Of a DNA stretch of 64,000 nt, positions 16,202 through 23,198 are shown one piece after another. The notes beneath the pieces were generated by a model. The model worked only from the letters and a program-made list of their open reading frames with translations. It was not told the origin of the DNA and ran no database searches. Made by a program: the position numbers and the translations under genes. Source of the stretch: Oscillospiraceae bacterium (lineage in GTDB: Bacteria > Bacillota > Clostridia > Oscillospirales > Oscillospiraceae); the NCBI GenBank assembly GCA_020025575.1, contig JAHHRW010000003.1:1-64000 (forward strand), read 5' to 3'. Position 1 is the first letter of the stretch. The number at the start of each line of letters is the position of its first letter.

Positions 16202-18523
16202 TCATTGGAAACTGATTTGCTCCTGCTCCATAACCGCCAACAGCTTTGACGGAACACGACTGCACCGAAGTAAATATGCCGCCAGGGGGCCTTCCACTTT
16301 TTCCTGTACCAAAGAGCGAATTTGACGCGCACCCGATTTTCCGGCACACTTTTCCGAGAGCACCGCGGCAAGTTCTTCCGGAAAATGGAGCTGCACTCCC
16401 TGTCCGGCAGCACGCTGCTGCAGCTGCTCCAGATACTTTCTGGCAATCGCCTCCAAGGTATTCTTCTCTAAGCTGTGGAATACCACCGTCGCATCCAATC
16501 TGCCGAGAAATTCCGGAGTAAACGCCTGATGCAGTGCCTTTTCTGTCTGTCCCTTTCGACCATCAGGGTTGAATCCCAAGCCATCGCCCATGACCTCTCC
16601 GCCCACATTGGTTGTCATCACTACCAGTGCATTCCGAAAACTGACCTTTCTGCCTGCAGAGTCGGTCAGAACACCCTCTTCCATAATCTGCAACAGAATT
16701 CCAGCCACATCCGGGTGGGCCTTCTCCAGCTCATCCAGTAGTACCAGGCAATATGGTCTTCTGCGAACTGCCTCTGTTAGTTTGCCTCCTTCTTCATATC
16801 CCACATATCCCGGAGGTGCTCCGATCAATCTGGATACTGCCTGTTTTTCCATAAATTCTGACATATCCAATCGAATCATAGCCTCTTTTGTACCAAATAG
16901 TTCTTCAGACAGTGCTCTGCAGAGTTCTGTTTTGCCAACTCCTGTAGGTCCTGCCAGCAGGATGGATGCCACCGGTCTAGACGCATCCCGTATCCCAGAA
17001 AGTCCTCGCCGTACCGTCTCAGCGACCTGTGCCACAGCATCCGTCTGTCCCATAACATGGCGGGATAAGACTTCCTCCAGATGAATCAATCGGTGCCGCT
17101 CATCCGCTGTCAGTCTGCCCACGGGGATTCCGGTTCTCTCCGAAACAGCCCACGCCACATCCTGAGGCATTACCATTCTCGGGCGCAGAGCATTCACAGT
17201 GCGTCCTGATATCCGCTGCATTTTATCCCGCAGCTGAGCGGCCCGTTCGTACAATCCATCCCGAACCGCCTCATGAAGTTCCTGTTCCAGATTTTGACGA
17301 AGACTGCTCCGACCATGATTCATTTCTTCCAGTCGTGCGTGGCTGGCAGCCTCATCTACCAGATCGATGGCCTTATCCGGAAGATACAAATCGGGTAAAT
17401 ACCGCTTTGACATTTGCACTGCCTGTCTTAATGTATCCTCTGCAATCCGCAGTCCATGGTGTCGCTCTAGTCCCGGTTTCAAAGCGTGCAAAATTGCCAT
17501 TGTATCATCTTCTGTAGGCTCATTCACCATAACCGGACGGAATCTGCGTTCCAATGCCGGATCTTTTTCAATGCATTTGCGATATTCGTCCAGCGTTGTA
17601 GCGCCCAGCAACTGGATTTCTCCCCTGCCCAGTGCGGGCTTTAGAATATTTGCAGCATCAATGGCGCCCTCGGCTGCACCCGCGCCAACAATTGTGTGCA
17701 TCTCATCGATGAACAGTATCACATCCCCGCACCGACGGATCTCGGAAAGCAGATCCCGCAGGCGTTCCTCAAATTCACCACGATATTTTGTCCCTGCAAC
17801 AAGGTTTGCCATATTTAAGCTGATCAGTTTCTTATCTTTTAACTGCGGTGGCACATTTCCTGCCGCCATACGCTGGGCAAGGCCTTCTGCGATGGCCGTT
17901 TTCCCCACGCCAGGCTCTCCAATCAGCGCCGGATTATTCTTATTCTTTCTGCTCAGGATTCCAATCACCGTCTCGATTTCCTTCTCTCTGCCAATCACCG
18001 GATCCATAGATGCTGCTTTAACCAGTAAATCCTCACTAAATTGATCCAACAACTTCATGGAAAAGCCCTCCCTTTTCATATTTGGAATTTCTGCCGAAAA
18101 TAAATTCCCCCGCTCCAGCAAATCCGTAAATAGCTCATCCGGATTGACACCTGCCACCAGCAACACGGTGGTAGCCGCCGCATCCGTGCGTCTTGTCATG
18201 GATAGCAGTATGTGCAAAGGACTGACCTGACGATCTCCCAACAATTCTGCTTCTGAGGCAGAATTCCGAAGAATTTTTCTGGCCTCCTCTGAAAATCCCT
18301 GCGGCAGAGGCAATTCAGGGCTGCCCACGCCATACAGGACAGCCGCCACATCCTGAATGAGTTCAGGATTCAGCCCTCGCTGGCGCAGCAAAAGTGCCGG
18401 GCCTATACGCTCTTTCGATAGTGCCCAAAGCAAGTGTACACTGCCCACAAAGCTATGTCCCATTGACCTGGCCTGTGCTGCAGCTGACAAAATCACATCA
18501 ATTGCCTGTTGCGTATAGCGCAA
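16202..18523 (-). CDS. clpC: ClpC-like AAA+ unfoldase
   Basis: ATP-driven unfoldase that feeds proteins to ClpP. The 773 residues show a double Clp N domain (1-145), AAA1 with Walker A GEPGVGKT at 202-209, a UVR-like segment (ELHEAVRDGLYERAAQLRDKM) between the AAA domains, AAA2 with GPTGVGKTEL, and a GLGFNPDG stretch matching the ClpP-binding loop of ClpC. The UVR motif and lack of a long ClpB middle domain favour ClpC. The start is TTG at 18523 with AGGAGGTGA upstream. The usual ctsR-mcsA-mcsB partners are absent, and no CtsR or CIRCE operator is visible, so control may differ from Bacillus. Confidence 0.9.
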   Translation of the reverse strand: MRYTQQAIDVILSAAAQARSMGHSFVGSVHLLWALSKERIGPALLLRQRGLNPELIQDVAAVLYGVGSPELPLPQGFSEEARKILRNSASEAELLGDRQVSPLHILLSMTRRTDAAATTVLLVAGVNPDELFTDLLERGNLFSAEIPNMKREGFSMKLLDQFSEDLLVKAASMDPVIGREKEIETVIGILSRKNKNNPALIGEPGVGKTAIAEGLAQRMAAGNVPPQLKDKKLISLNMANLVAGTKYRGEFEERLRDLLSEIRRCGDVILFIDEMHTIVGAGAAEGAIDAANILKPALGRGEIQLLGATTLDEYRKCIEKDPALERRFRPVMVNEPTEDDTMAILHALKPGLERHHGLRIAEDTLRQAVQMSKRYLPDLYLPDKAIDLVDEAASHARLEEMNHGRSSLRQNLEQELHEAVRDGLYERAAQLRDKMQRISGRTVNALRPRMVMPQDVAWAVSERTGIPVGRLTADERHRLIHLEEVLSRHVMGQTDAVAQVAETVRRGLSGIRDASRPVASILLAGPTGVGKTELCRALSEELFGTKEAMIRLDMSEFMEKQAVSRLIGAPPGYVGYEEGGKLTEAVRRRPYCLVLLDELEKAHPDVAGILLQIMEEGVLTDSAGRKVSFRNALVVMTTNVGGEVMGDGLGFNPDGRKGQTEKALHQAFTPEFLGRLDATVVFHSLEKNTLEAIARKYLEQLQQRAAGQGVQLHFPEELAAVLSEKCAGKSGARQIRSLVQEKVEGPLAAYLLRCSRVPSKLLAVMEQEQISFQ

Positions 18524-18536
18524 GTGCTCACCTCCT

Positions 18537-18582
18537 AACTTCCGAAAGTCTCGACAGGAAAAGCTTAAAATATACGGAAGTT
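18537..18582. repeat. Inverted repeat in the clpC leader
   Basis: AACTTCCG (18537-18544) and CGGAAGTT (18575-18582) are perfect 8-bp inverted repeats separated by 30 bp, right before the clpC ribosome binding site. It could be a two-site operator (centres 38 bp apart) or an RNA stem that presents or hides the ribosome binding site. It matches no heat-shock operator I know. Confidence 0.5.
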
Positions 18583-18596
18583 TTGAAAAAAAGGAA

Positions 18597-18624
18597 TTGC
18601 ATTTTCAAAAATACATGATAGAAT
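18597..18624 (+). promoter_or_regulatory. Promoter of the ferredoxin gene
   Basis: TTGCAT (18597-18602), a 16-bp spacer and TAGAAT (18619-18624), with TGA immediately before the -10 element, form an extended -10 promoter. The predicted start at about 18631 is followed at once by a 6-bp stem-loop (GCTACC/GGTAGC, 18633-18647), which may protect the 5' end of the mRNA. Confidence 0.7.
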
Positions 18625-18677
18625 ATCTTTGTGCTACCTATGGTAGCGAATTATCACACTTTATGGGAGGAAATATC

Positions 18678-18848
18678 ATGGCTTACAAGATTACTGACGC
18701 TTGCGTTAAGTGTGGCTCTTGCGCTGACGCTTGCCCTGTTGAGGCTATCTCCGAGGGCGACGACAAGTATGTCATTGACGCTGATGTCTGTGTTAGCTGC
18801 GGCTCTTGCGCAGAAGGCTGCCCCGTCGAGGCCATCGAGGAAGGCTAA
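18678..18848 (+). CDS. 2[4Fe-4S] ferredoxin
   Basis: A 56-residue clostridial-type electron carrier, cytosolic. Two CxxCxxCxxxCP clusters are complete (CVKCGSCADACP near the N-terminus and CVSCGSCAEGCP near the C-terminus), and the protein is acidic, as usual for this family. It would shuttle low-potential electrons for pyruvate:ferredoxin oxidoreductase, hydrogenase or Rnf in an anaerobe; the partner is not encoded nearby. The ATG at 18678 has GGGAGG 8 nt upstream; the open frame extends 81 nt further upstream but without a good start. A terminator follows directly. Confidence 0.96.
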   Translation: MAYKITDACVKCGSCADACPVEAISEGDDKYVIDADVCVSCGSCAEGCPVEAIEEG

Positions 18849-18868
18849 TCGCTTACCAGCTAAAACAG

Positions 18869-18907
18869 TTAGCCTGTGTGCCCTTGCGGCTCACAGGCTA
18901 ATTTTCT
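18869..18907 (+). terminator. Terminator after the ferredoxin gene
   Basis: A 10-bp stem TTAGCCTGTG (18869-18878) / CACAGGCTAA (18892-18901) is followed by TTTTCTT. It lies 15 nt before the trmN-like gene, which has no visible promoter of its own, so that gene probably depends on read-through. Confidence 0.75.
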
Positions 18908-18922
18908 TGTAAGGAGATTTTT

Positions 18923-19612
18923 ATGGAAACCATATCCCATAAATACACACTGAATCTTTCAGACGAGTCTTTCCCACTGGGTACGGACTCGATGCTGCTG
19001 GCTGACTTTGTGCGGCTTACTCGTAATGCCACCGTGCTGGACCTTGGTTCAGGCTGTGGAACACTGGGTTTGCTGCTGTGTGCCAAGGATGCGAACTGTC
19101 AGGTTACAGGAATCGAGTTATCTGAGTCTGACCATCTCATGGCTCTGGAGAACATCCGCGCAAACCAGCTGCAGTGCAGGCTATATAGTCTATGCGGCGA
19201 TTTGCGAACCTTTCCACCTGAGATCACATCTGGCAGCTTTCATTGCTGTGTGTCAAATCCTCCATATTTTTCCGGAGGAGAACCCAGTCAAAAGCACCCA
19301 CTGGCTCGCAGAGACGATACCTGCAAGCCATCTGACTTATTTGCTGCCGCTGCAAAGGCTTTGCGCTACGGCGGTGATTTTTTTCTGGTTCATAAGCCGG
19401 ATCGGTTGGCGCAGCTTTGCTGCGAAGCCGCCAAAGTCGGATTGGAACCGAAACGACTTCGCCTTGTGCGTCATAAACCAAACACCGCTGTCACCACGAT
19501 TTTGCTGCAATGTCGCAAAGGTGGGAAAGTTGGTCTTATTTGGGAAGAACTGTTTTTACAAAACCCCGACGGTAGTCCCAGCGATGACTATCGCCGTATT
19601 TATCACCTGTAA
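18923..19612 (+). CDS. TrmN6-like tRNA/RNA adenine-N6 methyltransferase (YabB family)
   Basis: A 229-residue SAM-dependent methyltransferase with motif I VLDLGSGCGTLGLLL at about residue 36 and the catalytic NPPYF motif (about residue 111) that marks N6-adenine methyltransferases. Related proteins modify A37 of tRNA-Val in E. coli; substrate here is inferred from the family. The order trmN-like, rsmI, then a convergent AbrB-family gene matches Bacillus yabB-yabC(rsmI)-abrB, which supports the assignment. AAGGAG sits before the ATG. rsmI follows after 12 bp. Confidence 0.85.
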   Translation: METISHKYTLNLSDESFPLGTDSMLLADFVRLTRNATVLDLGSGCGTLGLLLCAKDANCQVTGIELSESDHLMALENIRANQLQCRLYSLCGDLRTFPPEITSGSFHCCVSNPPYFSGGEPSQKHPLARRDDTCKPSDLFAAAAKALRYGGDFFLVHKPDRLAQLCCEAAKVGLEPKRLRLVRHKPNTAVTTILLQCRKGGKVGLIWEELFLQNPDGSPSDDYRRIYHL

Positions 19613-19624
19613 GGAGGACATTAC

Positions 19625-20461
19625 ATGAGCGGAATGTTATATCTTGTCCCCACTCCCATCGGCAATCTGGGGGATATTTCTCTAAGATGCCGTGAAACCC
19701 TCGAGAATGCGGATTTTATCGCAGCGGAGGACACCCGGGTGACTATGAAACTGTTGAATCATCTGGGAATCAAAAAAAATCTTGTAAGCTATTATGAGCA
19801 TAACAAGGGCTTTAAAGGCAATGTGATTTTAGACCGGATTCTGGCTGGTGAAACCTGTGTACTGGTATCCGACGCAGGCTCCCCCGCCATCTCTGATCCC
19901 GGTGAAGATCTGGTTCGTCTGTGTGCTGAAAATGGCATCACCGTCTGCGCCATCCCCGGTCCCTGCGCTGTCATCACAGGGTTGAGCATCTCCGGTCTGC
20001 CCACCGGGAGATTCTGTTTTGAGGGTTTCCTCTCCACTTCTAAAAAAAGCAGGAACGAACATCTGGAATCCCTGATCAATGAAACCCGTACCATGATTTT
20101 TTACGAAGCTCCTCATAAGCTTGTAAACACATTGGTGGATATGCAGGGCGTATTCGGTCCCCACCGCAAAATCTCTCTGTGCCGAGAATTAACCAAGCTG
20201 CACGAAGAGGTGGTCCGCACCACTCTAGCCGAAGCCATTGAGCACTATCAGCAAACCCCTCCCAAGGGAGAATTTGTTCTTGTCGTGGAAGGAGCAGCAC
20301 CTAAGGAAAAAGAAACCGCAACTGCAGAAGATGCAGCTGCCCGGGTTGCACAACTGGTGGCTGACGGCATGAGCCGAAAGGATGCCATCAAGCAGACTGC
20401 AAAAGAATTAAACCTTCCTAAGAACGTGGTGTACGATGCCGCTCTGGAAAATAATGCATAA
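19625..20461 (+). CDS. rsmI: RsmI, 16S rRNA 2'-O-ribose C1402 methyltransferase
   Basis: Tetrapyrrole-methylase-fold enzyme that methylates the ribose of C1402 in 16S rRNA. The 278 residues begin with LYLVPTPIGNLGDISLRC, followed by AAEDTRVTMKLLNHLGI and SDAGSPAISDPGEDLVR, all hallmarks of RsmI. The C-terminal helix-turn-helix-like part (GMSRKDAIKQTAKELNLPKN) is present. AAGGAGG precedes the ATG, and the gene is co-transcribed with the trmN-like gene. It pairs functionally with RsmH at 14655-15590. Confidence 0.97.
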   Translation: MSGMLYLVPTPIGNLGDISLRCRETLENADFIAAEDTRVTMKLLNHLGIKKNLVSYYEHNKGFKGNVILDRILAGETCVLVSDAGSPAISDPGEDLVRLCAENGITVCAIPGPCAVITGLSISGLPTGRFCFEGFLSTSKKSRNEHLESLINETRTMIFYEAPHKLVNTLVDMQGVFGPHRKISLCRELTKLHEEVVRTTLAEAIEHYQQTPPKGEFVLVVEGAAPKEKETATAEDAAARVAQLVADGMSRKDAIKQTAKELNLPKNVVYDAALENNA

Positions 20462-20467
20462 ACAGTT

Positions 20468-20498
20468 ATAGCCCGGACAAGTTGTCCGGGCTATTTTT
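20468..20498 (+). terminator. Terminator after rsmI
   Basis: A GC-rich stem of about 11-12 bp (ATAGCCCGGACA.. 20468-20480 with ..TGTCCGGGCTAT 20482-20494) with a tight loop is followed by TTTTT (20494-20498). The T run overlaps the stop region of the convergent AbrB-like gene. Confidence 0.85.
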
Positions 20499-20739
20499 AG
20501 AATTTACTCATTTTTCTGATACAGCTCTGGCATACATTCTTTCCACTGTATGTTACCAAGTCACGTGATGAGGAACAAAATATACACAGCGGCTCAAATT
20601 TCTCTATCACGATTCGATCTGTCTCCATGTAAATCTCCAACTCGTCCCGTTCTTCAATATTCAAGTTGCGGCGAAACTCCACCGGAAGCACAATTCTTCC
20701 CAATTCATCCACTCTGCGAATCATCCCTAACGATTTCAT
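20497..20739 (-). CDS. AbrB/SpoVT-family regulator with C-terminal zinc-ribbon cysteines
   Basis: An 80-residue transition-state-type regulator. Residues 1-47 form the swapped-hairpin AbrB DNA-binding domain (MIRRVDELGRIVLPVEFRRN, then DELEIYMETDRIVIEKF). The C-terminal part has CxxC at 52/55 and CxxC at 70/73, a probable small zinc ribbon rather than the AbrB C-terminal multimer domain of B. subtilis. The gene is convergent with rsmI as in Bacillus. Its promoter is consensus and is bracketed by two palindromes (20765-20778 and 20808-20834), suggesting autoregulation or control by another factor. The regulon cannot be read from the sequence. Confidence 0.88.
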   Translation of the reverse strand: MKSLGMIRRVDELGRIVLPVEFRRNLNIEERDELEIYMETDRIVIEKFEPLCIFCSSSRDLVTYSGKNVCQSCIRKMSKF

Positions 20740-20764
20740 GTTATTGTCCCCCCTCGATTTTTCA

Positions 20765-20778
20765 TGAACAGATGTTCA
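20765..20778. promoter_or_regulatory. Perfect palindrome TGAACAGATGTTCA
   Basis: A perfect 14-bp palindrome with the GAAC-N4-GTTC core typical of Firmicutes LexA boxes. It lies 11-24 bp downstream of the -10 of the AbrB-like gene, where a bound protein would block early elongation. Identity of the binding protein is unknown. Confidence 0.5.
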
Positions 20779-20788
20779 CTTTAATCAC

Positions 20789-20817
20789 ATTGTAACAAAG
20801 CTGTCCTCATCTGTCAA
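20789..20817 (-). promoter_or_regulatory. Promoter of the AbrB-like gene, with an inverted repeat over its -35
   Basis: On the minus strand TTGACA (20817-20812), a 17-bp spacer and TACAAT (20794-20789) match the consensus at 6/6 and 5/6. A near-palindrome, CATCTG(T)CAAACA and TGTTTGCAGATG, covers 20808-20834 and so overlaps the -35 box, a typical repressor position. Confidence 0.85.
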
Positions 20818-20906
20818 ACACCTGTTTGCAGATGGACAAGATGTGTAAATTTACAAATAATCTTTTCCAGTAATTTGAATATACTCATGCAAAGGGGTGA
20901 TGAAAA

Positions 20907-21491
20907 ATGATATTAAGCTATGTGTGGAGTGGGTTTATTCTGATTTCTGCATTCTTTGCGATGTACATGGGGAACGGGCCTGAAACAACAAAAGCCGTCT
21001 TAGAGGGAGCTGGAGAGGGTATCAAAGTATCGATTGCAATTGCAGGCCCCATGTGCCTGTGGTCAGGCATTGGTAATTTGATGAATGCTGTCGGTGCTGC
21101 AAATCTTTTATCAAAAGTATTCTCCCCTGTCCTGCGTTTTGTGTACCCCTCTGCGCAAAACGATCCAATTTTAGCAGGGGATCTGTCCGCCAACTTCTGC
21201 GCAAATTTATTAGGCTTGGGCAATGCCGCTACCCCCATGGGGATCAAGGCAGCACAACGGATGAAAAGCACCATTTCACCAACCATTGCAACAGACGAAA
21301 TGTGTCGCCTTGTGGTGATGAACACTGCATCCATTCAGCTTTTACCCACCACGGTCGCTGCTCTACGGCAAAGCGCAGGATCCCAAACCCCCTTTGATAT
21401 CATCCCCTGTGTTTGGATAACCAGTATCCTCTCTGTCAGTGCAGGCCTCTGCGCCGCCAATGTGCTGAAGCGGTGGTGGTCAGATGTATGA
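20907..21491 (+). CDS. spmA: Spore maturation protein SpmA
   Basis: Membrane protein with the nucleoside-recognition (Gate) fold, 194 residues and about five hydrophobic segments. With SpmB it is needed for spore core dehydration in Bacillus and Clostridium. Recognisable stretches are MYMGNGPETTKAVLEGAGEGIK, GPMCLWSGIGNLMNAVG and the LLGLGNAATPMGIKAAQRM segment. GGGGTGA precedes the ATG at 20907. spmB overlaps by 8 bp, so the pair is coupled. I could not recognise a sporulation-sigma promoter in the 90 bp upstream. Confidence 0.93.
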   Translation: MILSYVWSGFILISAFFAMYMGNGPETTKAVLEGAGEGIKVSIAIAGPMCLWSGIGNLMNAVGAANLLSKVFSPVLRFVYPSAQNDPILAGDLSANFCANLLGLGNAATPMGIKAAQRMKSTISPTIATDEMCRLVVMNTASIQLLPTTVAALRQSAGSQTPFDIIPCVWITSILSVSAGLCAANVLKRWWSDV

Positions 21492-21996
21492 ATATATCAT
21501 CCCTTTCATCTTGGCCATAATCGCCATTCTAACACTTCACAAAAAAGAAAACGCTTACGATCATTTGATTTCCGGTGCAACAGACGGACTAAAAATGATG
21601 GTGACCATCGTGCCGTCCTTAATCATACTGCTCAGTGCGATCTATATGCTCCGAGCCAGTGGTGCTATGGATGCCGCAGCTGGATTGCTTTCCCCGGCAT
21701 TGTCTTTTCTAGGGATTCCACCGGAAACCATCTTACTTGTGTTAATCCGTCCACTGAGCGGAAGTGCCGCCCTTGCCGTTGGTGCTGAAATTATGTACAC
21801 GCACGGCCCGGATTCAATGGTTGGGACAACCGCTGCAGTAATGCTTGGTTCCACAGAAACCACCTTTTATACCATCAGCGTATATTTTGGTGCTTGCGGA
21901 ATCAAAAAAACACGATATGCTTTACCAGCCGCACTCATTGCTGATTTTGTCGGTTTCTTGGCTGCATCGTGGACTGTGCGCATATTTTATGCATAA
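21484..21996 (+). CDS. spmB: Spore maturation protein SpmB
   Basis: The 170-residue partner of SpmA, also with the nucleoside-recognition fold and four to five membrane helices. The segments DGLKMMVTIVPSLIILLSAIYMLR, LIRPLSGSAALAVGAEI and GSTETTFYTISVYFGA are characteristic. It starts inside the spmA end (8-bp overlap) and its stop codon lies in the terminator stem that follows. Presence of the pair is the best evidence in the window that the organism makes endospores. Confidence 0.93.
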   Translation: MYEYIIPFILAIIAILTLHKKENAYDHLISGATDGLKMMVTIVPSLIILLSAIYMLRASGAMDAAAGLLSPALSFLGIPPETILLVLIRPLSGSAALAVGAEIMYTHGPDSMVGTTAAVMLGSTETTFYTISVYFGACGIKKTRYALPAALIADFVGFLAASWTVRIFYA

Positions 21997-22030
21997 AAAG
22001 ACCGCAGCTTGTGCTGCGGTCTTTTTGTTT
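21995..22030. terminator. Bidirectional terminator between spmB and the CD1247-like gene
   Basis: A 14-bp stem AAAAAGACCGCAGC/GCTGCGGTCTTTTT (21995-22008 with 22013-22026) with a 4-nt loop has a T run on either strand, so it can end both the plus spmAB transcript and the minus efp transcript. Confidence 0.92.
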
Positions 22031-22036
22031 CAGGAA

Positions 22037-22507
22037 TCAGTCCTCATCCTCGTCGTCATCTTCCAAAGAGAATTCCAGGACTTCCCCACAATTGGGGCAC
22101 ACAATAGAACCTGCCTCCAGTGTCTCCTCATCAAAGTCGATCACATTACCGCAGGCACAGCGAACCTCATAAATGGTGGTTTCTTCGTCACCGAAATCGA
22201 AGCCCTCTTCCAGATCCTCATCATCTTCGTACTCAAAGTCGTCATCATCGTCGTCTTCATCGTACTCATCATCATAGTCGTCTTCATCGTCCATGATGAA
22301 ATCCTCGATGGCATCCAGATCATCCTCGATCTCGTCCAACTCGTCGGAAATAGCGATGGTGGTCTCCTGCACATCGGTCAGCGTCTTGGTCACATCGCCC
22401 AACAGCTCCACGATAGCAGCAATCATCTTGCCCTCATCGGAATCGGTTTTCAGCTCCATGCCAGCCATCAGGCCCTTAAGATATGCGGACTTCTCAGAAA
22501 GTGTCAT
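22037..22507 (-). CDS. CD1247-like acidic protein with zinc ribbon, function unknown
   Basis: 156 residues in three parts. An N-terminal helical domain (1-70, LSEKSAYLKGLMAGMEL.., a segment I recall from clostridial CD1247-type proteins) comes first. An extreme acidic linker of Asp/Glu (about 70-107) follows. The C-terminal zinc ribbon has CACGNVIDF and CPNCGEVLEF (CxC and CxxC) and ends in another acidic tail. The coding DNA of the linker is GAT/GAC/GAA low complexity. It follows efp by 16 bp and shares its promoter, so a link to translation is possible but unproven. No enzymatic motif is visible. Confidence 0.75.
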   Translation of the reverse strand: MTLSEKSAYLKGLMAGMELKTDSDEGKMIAAIVELLGDVTKTLTDVQETTIAISDELDEIEDDLDAIEDFIMDDEDDYDDEYDEDDDDDDFEYEDDEDLEEGFDFGDEETTIYEVRCACGNVIDFDEETLEAGSIVCPNCGEVLEFSLEDDDEDED

Positions 22508-22523
22508 AATAAACTCCTTTTAA

Positions 22524-23087
22524 TTAAGCCTTGGAACGGCCCAGGTACTCGCCAGTACGGGTGTCAATGTTGATCTTATCGCCCTCGTTGATGAACAGAG
22601 GCACCTTGATCTCAGCGCCGGTCTCAACGGTAGCGGGCTTGGTTACGTTGGTAGCAGTGTTGCCAGCAAAGCCGGGTTCGGTTTCGGTAACAACCAGGTC
22701 AACGAAGTTGGGTGCCTCAACGCCGAACACCTTGCCCTTGTAGCTCATAATGGTGCAGGTATCGTTCTCCTTGACAAACTTGAAGGAATCGTCCAGGACA
22801 GAAGCATCAATGGGCTCCAGTTCGTAGGTCTCGCCATCCATGAAGTAGTACAGCTGACCATCGTTGTAGGAGTACTCCATCTTCTTACGCTCAACATAAG
22901 CAGTGGGGTACTTAGCAGAGGGGTTGAAGCTGGTTTCAGTCACGCCGCCGGTGATGACATTCTTCATCTTAACGCGGACAAAAGCAGCGCCCTTACCGGG
23001 CTTAACATGCTGGAATTCTACAACCTGCATGACCTTACCTTCCATCTCAAAGGTAACGCCATTTCTAAATTCACTAGCAGAAATCAT
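22524..23087 (-). CDS. efp: Translation elongation factor P
   Basis: Relieves ribosome stalling at proline stretches by binding between the P and E sites. The 187-residue, three-domain protein is full length. The loop HVKPGKGAAFVR places Lys at residue 32, the position that is modified in many bacteria; no modification enzyme is encoded nearby. AGGAGG precedes the ATG, and a good promoter lies 65 bp upstream. A peptidase of the proline-dipeptide (M24) family is the upstream neighbour, as in many Firmicutes. Confidence 0.98.
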   Translation of the reverse strand: MISASEFRNGVTFEMEGKVMQVVEFQHVKPGKGAAFVRVKMKNVITGGVTETSFNPSAKYPTAYVERKKMEYSYNDGQLYYFMDGETYELEPIDASVLDDSFKFVKENDTCTIMSYKGKVFGVEAPNFVDLVVTETEPGFAGNTATNVTKPATVETGAEIKVPLFINEGDKINIDTRTGEYLGRSKA

Positions 23088-23151
23088 TGGTAAATCCTCC
23101 TAAAATTATATCCCAAGCTGGGATCTTTCGATTGCATAGTAGCTCGCGTAC

Positions 23152-23180
23152 ATTTTACCCGATATTCCCCAATTTTTCAA
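23152..23180 (-). promoter_or_regulatory. Promoter of efp and the CD1247-like gene
   Basis: On the minus strand TTGAAA (23180-23175), a 17-bp spacer and TAAAAT (23157-23152) match the consensus at 4/6 and 5/6. A short 6-bp inverted repeat (ATCCCA/TGGGAT) lies in the leader near the ribosome binding site. Confidence 0.78.
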
Positions 23181-23198
23181 GGGGCAAACGGGAATTTT

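Noticed and set aside
20835..20906. Sporulation sigma-factor promoter before spmA
   Set aside because: GAATATACTCAT is loosely similar to sigma-E/K -10 elements, but no -35 at the right distance was found.
22190..22330. Trinucleotide repeat as a possible mobile or CRISPR-like array
   Set aside because: The GAT/GAC/GAA pattern simply encodes the Asp/Glu linker of the CD1247-like protein; there are no spacers or flanking repeats.
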